A DNA stretch of 64,000 bases. Source: an uncultured Alphaproteobacteria bacterium (GTDB lineage: Bacteria > Pseudomonadota > Alphaproteobacteria > HIMB59 > GCA-002718135). Made by a program: the position numbers and the translations under genes. Numbering within the stretch: the first letter of the stretch is position 1; each line of letters starts with the position of its first letter. Location: NCBI GenBank assembly GCA_902628835.1, contig CACOPD010000006.1, positions 21,812-85,811 on the forward strand, given 5' to 3'. Of this stretch, positions 38,987 to 47,963 are shown piece by piece. The notes beneath the pieces are model-generated. The model searched no databases. It saw nothing but the letters and a program-made list of their open reading frames with translations, and was not told where the DNA came from.

Positions 38987-39646
38987 TTAAAATTTAAAAT
39001 CTTCTTGTTGCTCTTGAATTTGATAACTACTCATTACATCAAATAAATACTCAGATGAATACAAATCTTCATTTCTTATAATTTTATAAGCTTTACCCAA
39101 ATTATCATATATTTTTTTAATGTATATTAACCTTCCTCCATTCATTGCTAGTTGATTCTTTAACTTATCAGTTATTTTAAATATAGGTCCGTCAATAATA
39201 ATTAAATTAAATGGAGCTTTATCAGATAATCCATCTAATAAATTAAGATTAAATAAACTAATATTAGTATTATTAGCATTGTTAATATTATGTTCTAATA
39301 ATTTAAATAATTCTCTATTTTCTTCTACAACATGAAGTTCTTTACATAGTGAGCTAATTAAAGCGGAAAAGTAGCCCGTTAAGCCACCTATATGCAATAC
39401 TTTATCATTAGGTAAAATTTTCGAATATTTTATAATTTGAGCTAGGTGTAGATTTTTAAGATATCCTCTTTTGTCAGTTATATCTAAATTATTATCCAGG
39501 TAACAATTCTTACCTAAGCTGACATCCAAATAATTTTCTTTAGGAGTATTTTCAAATATTTTTAAGATATTTTCTTCATTAATTTTGTTTGGTCTTAACT
39601 GATTAACAACCATATTTTTTCTTGCAATTTCAAATGTTTCACTCAT
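38987..39646 (-). CDS. Diverged protein-L-isoaspartate O-methyltransferase-like protein
   Basis: This 219-residue Rossmann methyltransferase has the Pcm-like N-terminus ARKNMVVNQLRPNKI. In SAM motif I the usual E/D and glycine pattern is changed to VLHIGGLTGYFSAL near residue 82. Alphaproteobacteria carry such a second Pcm-like gene just before tolC. The altered motif I suggests weak or changed activity. The true pcm is at 23.8 kb. Confidence 0.8.
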   Translation of the reverse strand: MSETFEIARKNMVVNQLRPNKINEENILKIFENTPKENYLDVSLGKNCYLDNNLDITDKRGYLKNLHLAQIIKYSKILPNDKVLHIGGLTGYFSALISSLCKELHVVEENRELFKLLEHNINNANNTNISLFNLNLLDGLSDKAPFNLIIIDGPIFKITDKLKNQLAMNGGRLIYIKKIYDNLGKAYKIIRNEDLYSSEYLFDVMSSYQIQEQQEDFKF

Positions 39647-39730
39647 TTCTTAAAGGATGCTTTATATAAACCTACTATATAATCAATTATTTAAATTGTA
39701 TTATTAATCTTTAGAATTTTTTTTCATTAA

Positions 39731-39758
39731 TTGACTAGAAATAATATAGTGATAATTG
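39731..39758 (+). promoter_or_regulatory. Probable promoter of the tRNA-Cys/tRNA-Asn pair
   Basis: TTGACT at 39731-39736 and TAATTG at 39753-39758 are spaced by 16 bases, with a predicted start just before the tRNA at 39771. The stretch without protein genes from 39647 to 39972 holds this promoter and the two tRNAs; I see nothing else in it. Confidence 0.45.
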
Positions 39759-39770
39759 TCATTTTTTTTA

Positions 39771-39844
39771 GGCTCGGTGGCAGAGTGGTGATGTAGGGGC
39801 CTGCAAAGCCTTGCACAGCGGTTCGATTCCGCTCCGAGCCTCCA
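39771..39844 (+). tRNA. tRNA-Cys (GCA)
   Basis: A complete cloverleaf: acceptor GGCTCGG pairs with CCGAGCC, the anticodon stem GGGGC/GCCTT holds loop CTGCAAA with anticodon GCA, the T loop reads GGTTCGATTCC, and CCA is encoded. Confidence 0.96.
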
Positions 39845-39891
39845 AATTTTTCTTGTTTTTTAATTTTTTTTTATTATCAACAAAATTGTGT

Positions 39892-39966
39892 TCCTCGGTA
39901 GCTCAGTGGTAGAGCAATCGGCTGTTAACCGATCGGTCGCTGGTTCGAGCCCGGCCCGGGGAGCCA
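39892..39966 (+). tRNA. tRNA-Asn (GTT)
   Basis: Acceptor TCCTCGG pairs with CCGGGGA. The anticodon stem ATCGG/CCGAT holds loop CTGTTAA with anticodon GTT, the T arm contains GGTTCGAGCCC, and CCA is encoded. It ends six bases before the convergent umuC stop. Confidence 0.96.
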
Positions 39967-39972
39967 TTTTAT

Positions 39973-41277
39973 CTAAGCCTTAACTTCCACCAATTCTTCA
40001 AAACGTGTTGTGTAACATGGGGATACGTTCTCTCTTTTCATCTTCCATATTTTTTCTATACCTTCAGAGGCTATCTTCAACGTTGAACTTCCATATCTAG
40101 AATTAATATTATCAATAGTATTCATTATTCTATCTGATGTATCACGGTCATAATCAAGCAATCCTCTAGTTACATTGTGTCTGCTAAGACCACACAATAT
40201 AATTCCAGCTTTTTTATAACGAAATCCTGGTCGATATATTTTTCTAATTCCTTCAAGAGCTCTTTTAACAATTTTTATGCTATTATTTGTTGGAAAAGGT
40301 AAATGTAGTTTTATTGAATTTGAATATTGTTTCTCTCTTCTATTAAAATGATTTGTCAAAACAAAAATACTCATCGACTCAGCGACTAACCCCTCTTCCC
40401 TTATCTTCTCTGATACTCTTGATCCATAAGTTGATATTGATTCCTCCAAATCAAATAATTTTTCTATTGGCTGACTAAATGATCTTGAAACACAGCAACT
40501 TTGTTTATCACTTGGAACCAAATCAAGTTCTAAACACGACACACTATTTAATTCTAGGTAGGTCTTCTCTCCCACTACACCCATATTTTTTCTTATCCAT
40601 CCTCTGTCCATATGTGAAAATTGATAAGCATTATGAATATTATATTTTTTCAGGAAAAGAGATAATCTTCTTCCAATGCCCCATACTTCTTCAATAGATG
40701 TTAATTCTAATGCTTTTTTTATTTCTATTTTATTTTTTAGTATGCAAACACCTTTATAGTCTGGTTGTTTTTTTGCTAAATGATTAGCTATTTTTGATAG
40801 TGTTTTTGTTGGGCCCACTCCAATACTAACTGGGATACCAACCCACCTCTTGATTGTTTGTCTAATATGTCTGCAATAAGTATTTAACTCATAGTTCTCA
40901 AAACCATTTAAACTAAGAAATGCTTCATCTATGGAATAGATTTCTACCTCTGAAGAGAAACTTGATAAAGTTTCCATTACTCTTTGAGAAATATCACCAT
41001 ATAAAGAATAATTAGATGAAAAAACTTTAACATCATTTTTTTCAATAATATTTTTTGCTTTAAAATAAGGTTCACCCATTTTTATCCCTAATTTTTTTGC
41101 TTCTTTTGATCGCGCAATGATACAACCATCATTATTGGAAAGTACGACAATTGGTTTTCCTATAAGTTTTGGATTAAATATTCTTTCACATGAAGCATAA
41201 AAATTATTGCAATCTATCAATGCTATAGATTGATTTACTGAGTTATGATTTCTATTAAGTAGTTTTGTGTATGACAT
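39973..41277 (-). CDS. umuC: Y-family DNA polymerase V catalytic subunit
   Basis: This error-prone translesion polymerase has 434 residues. Catalytic acidic residues are in LIDCNNFYASCE (D22) and YSIDEAF near residue 112 (D and E). SVGVGPTKTLSKIANHLAK-type helix-hairpin sequence follows (SIGVGPTKTLSKIA near 151). It overlaps umuD by 23 bases. The N-terminus is about 15 residues longer than E. coli UmuC. The gene abuts tRNA-Asn. SOS control comes from the LexA box before umuD. Confidence 0.95.
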   Translation of the reverse strand: MSYTKLLNRNHNSVNQSIALIDCNNFYASCERIFNPKLIGKPIVVLSNNDGCIIARSKEAKKLGIKMGEPYFKAKNIIEKNDVKVFSSNYSLYGDISQRVMETLSSFSSEVEIYSIDEAFLSLNGFENYELNTYCRHIRQTIKRWVGIPVSIGVGPTKTLSKIANHLAKKQPDYKGVCILKNKIEIKKALELTSIEEVWGIGRRLSLFLKKYNIHNAYQFSHMDRGWIRKNMGVVGEKTYLELNSVSCLELDLVPSDKQSCCVSRSFSQPIEKLFDLEESISTYGSRVSEKIREEGLVAESMSIFVLTNHFNRREKQYSNSIKLHLPFPTNNSIKIVKRALEGIRKIYRPGFRYKKAGIILCGLSRHNVTRGLLDYDRDTSDRIMNTIDNINSRYGSSTLKIASEGIEKIWKMKRENVSPCYTTRFEELVEVKA

Positions 41278-41692
41278 ATGTCACTACCCCCCATATAAAA
41301 CACTCCATTTCTTCTTTAACTTGAATACTAGGATACTCACTATTGGCAGAAATTAAAAATAGTGACTGATCTTTCTTTTTCAGTTTTTTAACTGTTAGGT
41401 CACCAAAGATGGAGGCTATAACAATATTGTCGTTACGAGGTGTAATACTTCTATCAACAATAAGTAAATCGCCTGATAATATGCCTGCATCGGTCATAGA
41501 AGGACCATTAGCCTTAACGATATAGGTTGCTGTTGGACGTTGAACCAAATATTCATTAAGATCAAGTTTGTTTTCCATATAATCAGTAGCTGGAGATGGA
41601 AAACCTGCAGATACTGTATCAAGAAAATAAGGTGTTATTTGATCTCCTTTGGATTCAGCTTTGAATATTAAGTTTTCTATTTTTTTAGACAT
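41255..41692 (-). CDS. umuD: DNA polymerase V accessory protein, self-cleaving S24 peptidase
   Basis: UmuD cleaves itself with RecA help and then activates UmuC. The 145-residue protein has the Ala-Gly cleavage site at residues 29-30 (SAGFPSPA), the catalytic serine S65 in GPSMTDAG and the lysine K102 in DLTVKKL. A TATAAT at 41736-41731 and the LexA box lie upstream. It overlaps umuC. Confidence 0.95.
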   Translation of the reverse strand: MSKKIENLIFKAESKGDQITPYFLDTVSAGFPSPATDYMENKLDLNEYLVQRPTATYIVKANGPSMTDAGILSGDLLIVDRSITPRNDNIVIASIFGDLTVKKLKKKDQSLFLISANSEYPSIQVKEEMECFIWGVVTYVIHKTT

Positions 41693-41754
41693 AATATTAG
41701 AAAAAATATTTAAATAATTGATAAATAATAATTATATTATTTATAAAATTATTT

Positions 41755-41769
41755 GTTCTACTTTTGTTC
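41755..41769. promoter_or_regulatory. LexA (SOS) box of the alphaproteobacterial type
   Basis: GTTC at 41755-41758 and GTTC at 41766-41769 are spaced by exactly seven bases, the established alphaproteobacterial LexA operator. It overlaps the expected -35 (41754-41759) of a minus-strand promoter whose -10 is TATAAT at 41736-41731, spacing 17. Binding of LexA would block umuDC. The divergent AlaX gene begins 62 bases away and could be affected too. Confidence 0.88.
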
Positions 41770-41831
41770 TAATTTATTCAGAATGAGAAAAAAGTCAATA
41801 TAATATTTCTAAAATACTGTTAAAAAACGCT

Positions 41832-42533
41832 ATGACAAAATTATTCGAAGATGATGCATACATTAAAGAATTTAAAGCAAAAATTATAGGTATTATAAAA
41901 GAAGAAAATCGTATTGAGTTAAATAAGACAGCATTTTATGCAAAAAGTGGTGGTCAACCAGGAGACACAGGTACAATAGAAGCTGAAAGTACAAAAATAC
42001 AAGTTTTAGATACTATTAAAGAAAATAATAAAATAATAAATATTGTAGATGATCTCAAAGATCTTGAAGAGAATGCTGACATAATTGGAAAAATAAATTG
42101 GGATTTACGATACAAGCATATGAGAATGCATACTGCACTGCATTTGTTGTGTTCTATAGTCCCTTTAGGAGTAACTGGTGGTCAAATTGGTTATGAAAAA
42201 AGTCGATTAGATTTTAATGATCCAGATAAACAAATAAATAAAGAAGAATTAGAAGAGAAAATAAATTTGTTGGTTGAAGATAATCATACCGTTACTAGTG
42301 AAGTAATTGAAAGTAGTATATTGGAAGAAAAACCTGAGCTAGTCAGAACTATGTCAGTAAAACCTCCTCAAGTAGATGGTAAAATAAGATTAATTAGAAT
42401 TGGTGATGTTGATTTACAACCTTGTGGTGGTACACATGTGAAATCAACTAACGAGATTGGTAAAATTCAAATCGGCAAAATAGAAAATAAAGGTAAAATG
42501 AATAGAAGAGTTAATTTATTGTTATCTTCTTAA
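41832..42533 (+). CDS. AlaX-type alanyl-tRNA editing hydrolase
   Basis: This free-standing editing domain removes serine or glycine wrongly attached to tRNA-Ala. The 233-residue protein has the zinc residues in HTALH near residue 99 and CGGTH near 200, and the GGQPGDTG segment near 37, as in the editing half of alanyl-tRNA synthetase. It is divergent from umuD and ends one base from the convergent aapP. Confidence 0.9.
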   Translation: MTKLFEDDAYIKEFKAKIIGIIKEENRIELNKTAFYAKSGGQPGDTGTIEAESTKIQVLDTIKENNKIINIVDDLKDLEENADIIGKINWDLRYKHMRMHTALHLLCSIVPLGVTGGQIGYEKSRLDFNDPDKQINKEELEEKINLLVEDNHTVTSEVIESSILEEKPELVRTMSVKPPQVDGKIRLIRIGDVDLQPCGGTHVKSTNEIGKIQIGKIENKGKMNRRVNLLLSS

Positions 42534-42534
42534 A

Positions 42535-43278
42535 TTACTGATGAAGAATCTGACTTAAAAATAACTTTGTACGATCACTCTCTGGATTATTAAAAAACTT
42601 ATCTGGGCTAGCTTCCTCAACAATTTTTCCTTCGTCCATAAACACCATTCTATCAGCAACTGTTTTAGCAAAACCCATTTCATGAGTAACAACAATCATT
42701 GTCATGCCACCATTTGCTAAATCAACCATAACATCTAAAACTTCTTTAATCATTTCAGGATCTAAAGCTGAAGTTGGTTCATCAAAAAGCATAATGTTAG
42801 GATTCATTGCAAGAGATCTGGCAATTGCTACTCTTTGTTGTTGACCACCAGATAATTGACCGGGGTACTTGTTAGCTTGCTCAGGAATTTTTACTATTTC
42901 TAACTGTCTCATGGCTAGTTCTTCTGCTTCAGCTTTAGGCATTTTTTTTACCCAAATTGGAGCTAGTGTTATATTTTCTTTTACAGATAAATGAGGAAAT
43001 AAATTAAATTGCTGGAATACCATTCCAACTTCTTTTCTAACATTATCAATATTTTTTAAATTTCCAGTTAACTCAATTCCATCTACAACAATTGAGCCCT
43101 CTTGATGTTCTTCCAATCTATTAATACATCTAATCATTGTAGATTTTCCAGAGCCAGAAGGGCCACAAACTACAATTCTTTCTTTTTTCTTAACTTCAAG
43201 ATTTACATCTTGTAATACATGAAAATCTCCAAACCACTTGTTAACATTTTTTAATGAAATTATTGATTCTTCACTCAT
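42535..43278 (-). CDS. aapP: General L-amino acid ABC transporter, ATP-binding protein
   Basis: This 247-residue ATPase has Walker [10 protein letters not shown] near residue 39, signature [15 protein letters not shown] near 141, Walker [15 protein letters not shown] near 162 and the switch histidine in VTHEMGFA. It is the polar amino-acid uptake type. It follows aapM with only the TAA between, at the end of aapJQMP. Confidence 0.94.
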   Translation of the reverse strand: MSEESIISLKNVNKWFGDFHVLQDVNLEVKKKERIVVCGPSGSGKSTMIRCINRLEEHQEGSIVVDGIELTGNLKNIDNVRKEVGMVFQQFNLFPHLSVKENITLAPIWVKKMPKAEAEELAMRQLEIVKIPEQANKYPGQLSGGQQQRVAIARSLAMNPNIMLFDEPTSALDPEMIKEVLDVMVDLANGGMTMIVVTHEMGFAKTVADRMVFMDEGKIVEEASPDKFFNNPESDRTKLFLSQILHQ

Positions 43279-43279
43279 T

Positions 43280-44413
43280 TTAATCAGCCCCCATATTAAT
43301 ACCTGTTTTTAATTTCTTTTCCAAATACAAACTGTATCTAGACATTCCAAATGTGAATATAAAAAATACTAAACTTACAAAAAAGTAAATTTCATAAGAT
43401 AAACCTAACCAATTAGTATCTGCTAAAGTACCTCTTCCAATACCTAGTAAATCTAATATTCCTACAATTATAACTAAAGTTGTGTCCTTAAATAAACCTA
43501 TAGATGTGTTGACAATTGGGGGTATAGAAATTCTAATAGCTTGAGGAAGAATAATTAATAAATTCATTCTCCAATAAGACATCCCTAGTGATTTAGCAGC
43601 TTCATATTGACCAGGAGGTATTGCTTGAAGTCCTCCTCGTATAACTTCTGCCATATAGGCTGATTGGAATAATGTAACAGCTACTAGAACTCTTACTAAA
43701 CCATCCATATCTATTCCTTCTGGTAAAAATAAAGGTAGCATTACCATTCCAAAAAATAACAAAGTAATTAGGGGAACTCCTCTAATAAATTCAATAAACA
43801 ATGTACACATCATGCTTATAACTGGTAATTTAGATCTTCTCCCTAATGCTAGCATAATCCCAATAGGAAAAGCTAAAGCTATTCCAGTACAGCCTAGGAC
43901 GAGTGTTACTAGAAGACCACCCCATTTGTTAGTAGAGACTTCAGTAAAGCCTAATCCGCCATTAAGTAAAAAATAAGCAATAACAGGAAAGATATATGTA
44001 AAATATAAGAAGTACTTTCTATATGGAAGTTTAGCATACAAAAGAGGTAGCAGCGCTAAAGCTAACATTACATACGCTACATTAACTCTCCAAACTTCAA
44101 CCTTTGGATAAAAACCGTAAATAAATTGATAAAACCGTACATATATAACTGCCCAACAAGCTCCACCATTTTCAGGATCTAAATTTCGTGAACACATTTC
44201 TTGGTTAGTAATTTGTTCACCAAGATAATTATATTTGAAGTCAGCTGAGAATATTGTCCAATCTAAAATCCAAGGAATAAACTGATACAAACAATAAATA
44301 ACAAATAAAGTTATTAATGAGTTTGTCCAATTGAAGAATAAATTTATTCGTAACCAACCAATAATACCTGTTGTTGCAACTGGTGGTTTTCTAACTTCAT
44401 TCATTTCGTTCAT
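43280..44413 (-). CDS. aapM: General L-amino acid ABC transporter, permease AapM
   Basis: This inner-membrane permease of 377 residues has the HisM-type C-terminal domain with its EAA loop ([15 protein letters not shown] near residue 270) and long extra N-terminal membrane segments typical of AapM. Stop and start overlap with aapQ (TAATG). Confidence 0.92.
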   Translation of the reverse strand: MNEMNEVRKPPVATTGIIGWLRINLFFNWTNSLITLFVIYCLYQFIPWILDWTIFSADFKYNYLGEQITNQEMCSRNLDPENGGACWAVIYVRFYQFIYGFYPKVEVWRVNVAYVMLALALLPLLYAKLPYRKYFLYFTYIFPVIAYFLLNGGLGFTEVSTNKWGGLLVTLVLGCTGIALAFPIGIMLALGRRSKLPVISMMCTLFIEFIRGVPLITLLFFGMVMLPLFLPEGIDMDGLVRVLVAVTLFQSAYMAEVIRGGLQAIPPGQYEAAKSLGMSYWRMNLLIILPQAIRISIPPIVNTSIGLFKDTTLVIIVGILDLLGIGRGTLADTNWLGLSYEIYFFVSLVFFIFTFGMSRYSLYLEKKLKTGINMGAD

Positions 44414-45576
44414 TACTTTTCCTTAAATTGTATACTTCTATTATAAATGTTCATAAAGAAAGATATTGTCAGACTAATTGACAAATAAGTTGCCATAACA
44501 ATTGCCATACATTCAATAGCTTGACCAGTTTGATTTAAACTTATTCCTCCAAAACCGTGAACAAGGTCAGCGTATCCGACAGCAATTCCTAAAGAAGAAT
44601 TTTTAGTTAAGTTTAGATACTGACTTGTTAGTGGAGGGACAATCACTCTAAGAGCTTGGGGTATAATGATTAGTCTCATTATCCATGTTTGTTTTAAGCC
44701 TATAGCAGCAGATGCCTCTCTTTGTCCTTTTGAGACAGACATTATACCTGCTCTAACAATTTCAGAAATGAAAGCAGCTGTGTAAATTGATAATGCTAAA
44801 AACATTGCTATAAATTCAGGTCTAATAACTAAACCGCCTTTAAAATTAAAACCTTTTAATTCTGGATGCTCAAAAGACAAAGGTGAACCAAGAATAAAAA
44901 ATAAAATTAATGGAACAATAAATATTAATCCGATTGAACTTGAGAATACTGGGAATTGTTGACCTGTCTTATCTTGTCTTTTTTTTGCCCATCTATTTAT
45001 TAAGAAACTTGAAATAAAAGCCAATACAATTGCAATTAATACATATGAAAATCCACTTTCAAATATTGGTCTTGGAGAATACAATCCCCTGTTAGAAATA
45101 TAAAATACATCAAGAACTTGTAATGATTGCTTAACACGAGGAAGTTGAATTAAAATACTATACCATAAAATTATTTGAAGAAGTAAGGGTACATTTCTTG
45201 AAAATTCAACGTAAATATAAACTAGTCGACTTAATAACCAATTTGAAGATAGTCTTACTATACCCAATATAAAACCTAAAATAGTAGCTGCTATACACCC
45301 TGTAATTGATACCAAAAGAGTATTTAAGACTCCAACAAAATAAACTTTTAAATGTGTATCGGTTGATTTAAATTCCAAGAAAGGTGAAAAACTTATATCA
45401 AATCCAGCTGGATTTTGAAGAAAGCTCCAACCAGTTGCGATATTTCTTTTTTCTAAGTTGTAAGAGGTTGTGCTTATTACAAAGAACAAACCCAAGGCAA
45501 ATAAACCTACAACTAAAGTCTGAAAAAAAATGGATCTAAATTTTTCATCAGAAAAGAAACCTAAATTAGATCGCAT
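44413..45576 (-). CDS. aapQ: General L-amino acid ABC transporter, permease AapQ
   Basis: This permease of 387 residues pairs with AapM. The EAA loop REASAAIGLKQTWIMRLI lies near residue 290, and SRNVPLLLQIILWY near 137 is conserved in the family. It starts 60 bases after aapJ, beyond a strong stem-loop with a T-run, so its expression depends on read-through. Confidence 0.92.
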   Translation of the reverse strand: MRSNLGFFSDEKFRSIFFQTLVVGLFALGLFFVISTTSYNLEKRNIATGWSFLQNPAGFDISFSPFLEFKSTDTHLKVYFVGVLNTLLVSITGCIAATILGFILGIVRLSSNWLLSRLVYIYVEFSRNVPLLLQIILWYSILIQLPRVKQSLQVLDVFYISNRGLYSPRPIFESGFSYVLIAIVLAFISSFLINRWAKKRQDKTGQQFPVFSSSIGLIFIVPLILFFILGSPLSFEHPELKGFNFKGGLVIRPEFIAMFLALSIYTAAFISEIVRAGIMSVSKGQREASAAIGLKQTWIMRLIIIPQALRVIVPPLTSQYLNLTKNSSLGIAVGYADLVHGFGGISLNQTGQAIECMAIVMATYLSISLTISFFMNIYNRSIQFKEK

Positions 45577-45588
45577 ACTATTATATAC

Positions 45589-45616
45589 AAAAAAAATGGG
45601 GGGTTTAAAACCCCCC
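45589..45616 (-). terminator. Intrinsic terminator or attenuator between aapJ and aapQ
   Basis: On the minus strand GGGGGG (45616-45611) and CCCCCC (45603-45598) form a stem, helped by the inner TTTTAAA, followed by ATTTTTTTT. It sits 20 bases after the aapJ stop and 13 before the aapQ start. It probably stops most transcripts, so the binding protein outnumbers the membrane parts. Confidence 0.85.
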
Positions 45617-45636
45617 GTTTTAAATTTAATTAAGAT

Positions 45637-46641
45637 TTATCTGAATGGAGGTGCGTATAAAATACCACCTTGAGTCCATAGAGCATTTAAACCTCTTGCA
45701 ATTTCTAGAGGTGTGTCTGGACCTACGTTTGCTTCGTATGATTCTGAGTAGTTACCAATTTGTTTAATAATTTGGTAAGCCCAATCATTACTTAGCTCAA
45801 GCATTTCTCCATAGTTACCTTCAACACCAAGAAGTCTTAGTACTTCAGGAACATTAGAGCTCATTTGAGCATCAACGTTTTCAGATGTAATACCTAGTTC
45901 TTCAGCAATAATCATTGCATTTAAAGACCAACGAACTACGTCACCCCACTGGTGATCACCATGTCTTACAAGTGGACCAAGTGGTTCTTTTGAAATAATT
46001 TCTGGTAAAACAACCCATTTATCTGGATTAGAAGCAGCAGCTCTTGTTGAAGAAAGACCTGAAGCATCAGTTGTGTATACATCACATCTTCCAGCAAATA
46101 AGTTTTCTTTACCTTCATCATTAGTTTCAATTGGAAGTGCTTCGTAGCTAATTCCATTTAATCTAAAGAAGTCAGCAAGGTTTAACTCTGTAGTAGTACC
46201 AGTTTGGATACATACAGTAGCACCATCAAGCTCAGTTGCACTTGATACACCAAGAGCAGATGGAACCATGAAACCTTGTCCATCGTAGAAGTTTACACCT
46301 ACGAACTCAAAACCAAGATTAACATCACGGCTAATTGTCCAAGTTGTATTTCTCGCTAACATATCAACTTCACCTGAAGCTAATGTTGGGAAACGAGATT
46401 TACCAGTCGTTGTAATAAATTCTACTTTTGAACGGTCTCCAAAAACAGCTACAGCAACTGCACGACACATATCTGCATCTAGACCAGCCCATTCACCGCT
46501 ATCATCTGGAGCAGCAAAACCAGCAAGACCAGTTGTTACTCCACATTTTAGAAAACCTCTATTTTTAACATCATCAAGAGTTCCAGCATGTGCTGAAAAA
46601 GCAAACGCTACAACTGCAAAGATAGATAATAGTTTTTTCAT
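45637..46641 (-). CDS. aapJ: General L-amino acid ABC transporter, substrate-binding protein
   Basis: This periplasmic binding protein of 334 residues has a signal peptide ending near residue 19 (AHA/GT). The opening DVKNRGFLKCGVTTGLAGFA and the ending LYAPPFR are AapJ hallmarks. It captures many L-amino acids for AapQMP. A ribosome site GGAG and a promoter upstream are visible. Confidence 0.95.
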   Translation of the reverse strand: MKKLLSIFAVVAFAFSAHAGTLDDVKNRGFLKCGVTTGLAGFAAPDDSGEWAGLDADMCRAVAVAVFGDRSKVEFITTTGKSRFPTLASGEVDMLARNTTWTISRDVNLGFEFVGVNFYDGQGFMVPSALGVSSATELDGATVCIQTGTTTELNLADFFRLNGISYEALPIETNDEGKENLFAGRCDVYTTDASGLSSTRAAASNPDKWVVLPEIISKEPLGPLVRHGDHQWGDVVRWSLNAMIIAEELGITSENVDAQMSSNVPEVLRLLGVEGNYGEMLELSNDWAYQIIKQIGNYSESYEANVGPDTPLEIARGLNALWTQGGILYAPPFR

Positions 46642-46695
46642 ATTATTTTCTCCGTTTAAATAATTATTTAAATATCTTTTTTCAAAGATTGCTTC

Positions 46696-46724
46696 CCTAT
46701 AACAAATTAATAAGTTAATCCCAA
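46696..46724 (-). promoter_or_regulatory. Probable promoter of aapJ
   Basis: On the minus strand TTGGGA (46724-46719) and TATAGG (46701-46696) are spaced by 17 bases, about 55 bases before the aapJ ATG. Matches to the consensus are four of six in each box. Confidence 0.4.
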
Positions 46725-46802
46725 TAATAGATTTTTTAAGCTTAAAATTGCCTACTATAATTTGTGTATAAAGATTTTGGCTTATACAATATTTAGTTGT
46801 TT

Positions 46803-47963
46803 ATGAAAATAAAAACAAAATTAACCAAAATAGGTAGAAATCCTCTTAAACAAAAAGGGTTTATAAATCCTGGTACCTATAAGGGTTCTACAATGATCTT
46901 TAATACATTTAAAGATTACTTAAACGATATTAAAAATTTTGACGATAGAACAACATTTTATGGAATAAATAAAAATCCATTTCATAAGCAATTAGAAGAC
47001 AGTATTTCTATTTTATATAACTGCCATGATACAGTTCTATCACCATCAGGATTAGCCTCTATAGTTATTCCCTTTTTTACCTTTTTAAAATCTAGTGATG
47101 AGGTTTTAATAAATGATAGTGTTTATAGTCCTACCAGAACTTTTTGTGAAGATATTCTTAAACAGTATAATGTTAAAATTAAATATTTTCATCCAACAAA
47201 AAATATCAATAATTTTCAGAAATTAATTAACAAGAATACAAAGCTAATTTATTTGGAATCACCTGGAACAGCAACTTTCGATATAATTGATATACCTTTC
47301 ATTACAAAAATTGCTAAAAAAAATAAAATACCAACTGTTATGGATAATACTTGGGCCTCACCTTTATTTTGTAATCCAATTAAATTAGGAATTGATATTA
47401 TTATTGATGCTGGAACTAAATATATAAATGGTCACTCGGATGTATTAATTGGTTTCGTTTCGTCTAATAAAAAATATTCCAAAAAAATAAGAACAGCTTC
47501 AAAAACTTTAGGCATTTGTCCTGGTTCTGAAGAAGTTTATTTAGCTATTAGAGGATTACCAACACTTGAAATTCGAATGAGAGAAATTGAAAAAAATGCA
47601 TTGTTAATGGCAAAATTTTTATTAAAACATGATCTTGTATCTGATGTATTTCATCCAGCATTACCGCATACAAACAATCATAAAATATGGAAAAGAGATT
47701 TCTCTGGTAGCAGCGGTTTATTTTCATTTATGCTGAAAAAGAAATATTCAAACAATCAAATTGAAAAATTTTTTAATAAACTTAAAATATTTAAATTGGG
47801 ATACAGCTGGGGCGGGTTTGATAGTCTCATTACCTTTCCTCCATTAGATAAAAGGGAGTTTAAAAATAGAAATAGTGGAACTTTAATTAGATTATATTGT
47901 GGGTTGGAAGATATTGATGATCAAATAAAAGATATAAAAGGTGCATTAAAAGTTTTTAATTAA
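46803..47963 (+). CDS. metC: Cystathionine beta-lyase
   Basis: This PLP enzyme of the Cys/Met family cleaves cystathionine to homocysteine in methionine synthesis. TFYGINKNPFHKQLE near residue 56 and AGTKYINGHSDV near 200, with the PLP lysine, mark the beta-lyase branch. ATG 46803 is chosen over the TTG two codons earlier. No clear ribosome site. It is divergent from aapJ, an arrangement known in rhizobia. Confidence 0.9.
   Translation: MKIKTKLTKIGRNPLKQKGFINPGTYKGSTMIFNTFKDYLNDIKNFDDRTTFYGINKNPFHKQLEDSISILYNCHDTVLSPSGLASIVIPFFTFLKSSDEVLINDSVYSPTRTFCEDILKQYNVKIKYFHPTKNINNFQKLINKNTKLIYLESPGTATFDIIDIPFITKIAKKNKIPTVMDNTWASPLFCNPIKLGIDIIIDAGTKYINGHSDVLIGFVSSNKKYSKKIRTASKTLGICPGSEEVYLAIRGLPTLEIRMREIEKNALLMAKFLLKHDLVSDVFHPALPHTNNHKIWKRDFSGSSGLFSFMLKKKYSNNQIEKFFNKLKIFKLGYSWGGFDSLITFPPLDKREFKNRNSGTLIRLYCGLEDIDDQIKDIKGALKVFN

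Noticed and set aside
45580..45585. TATAAT on the minus strand just before aapQ
   Set aside because: It lies three bases before the ATG, so transcription would start inside the gene, and the base composition makes such hits frequent.
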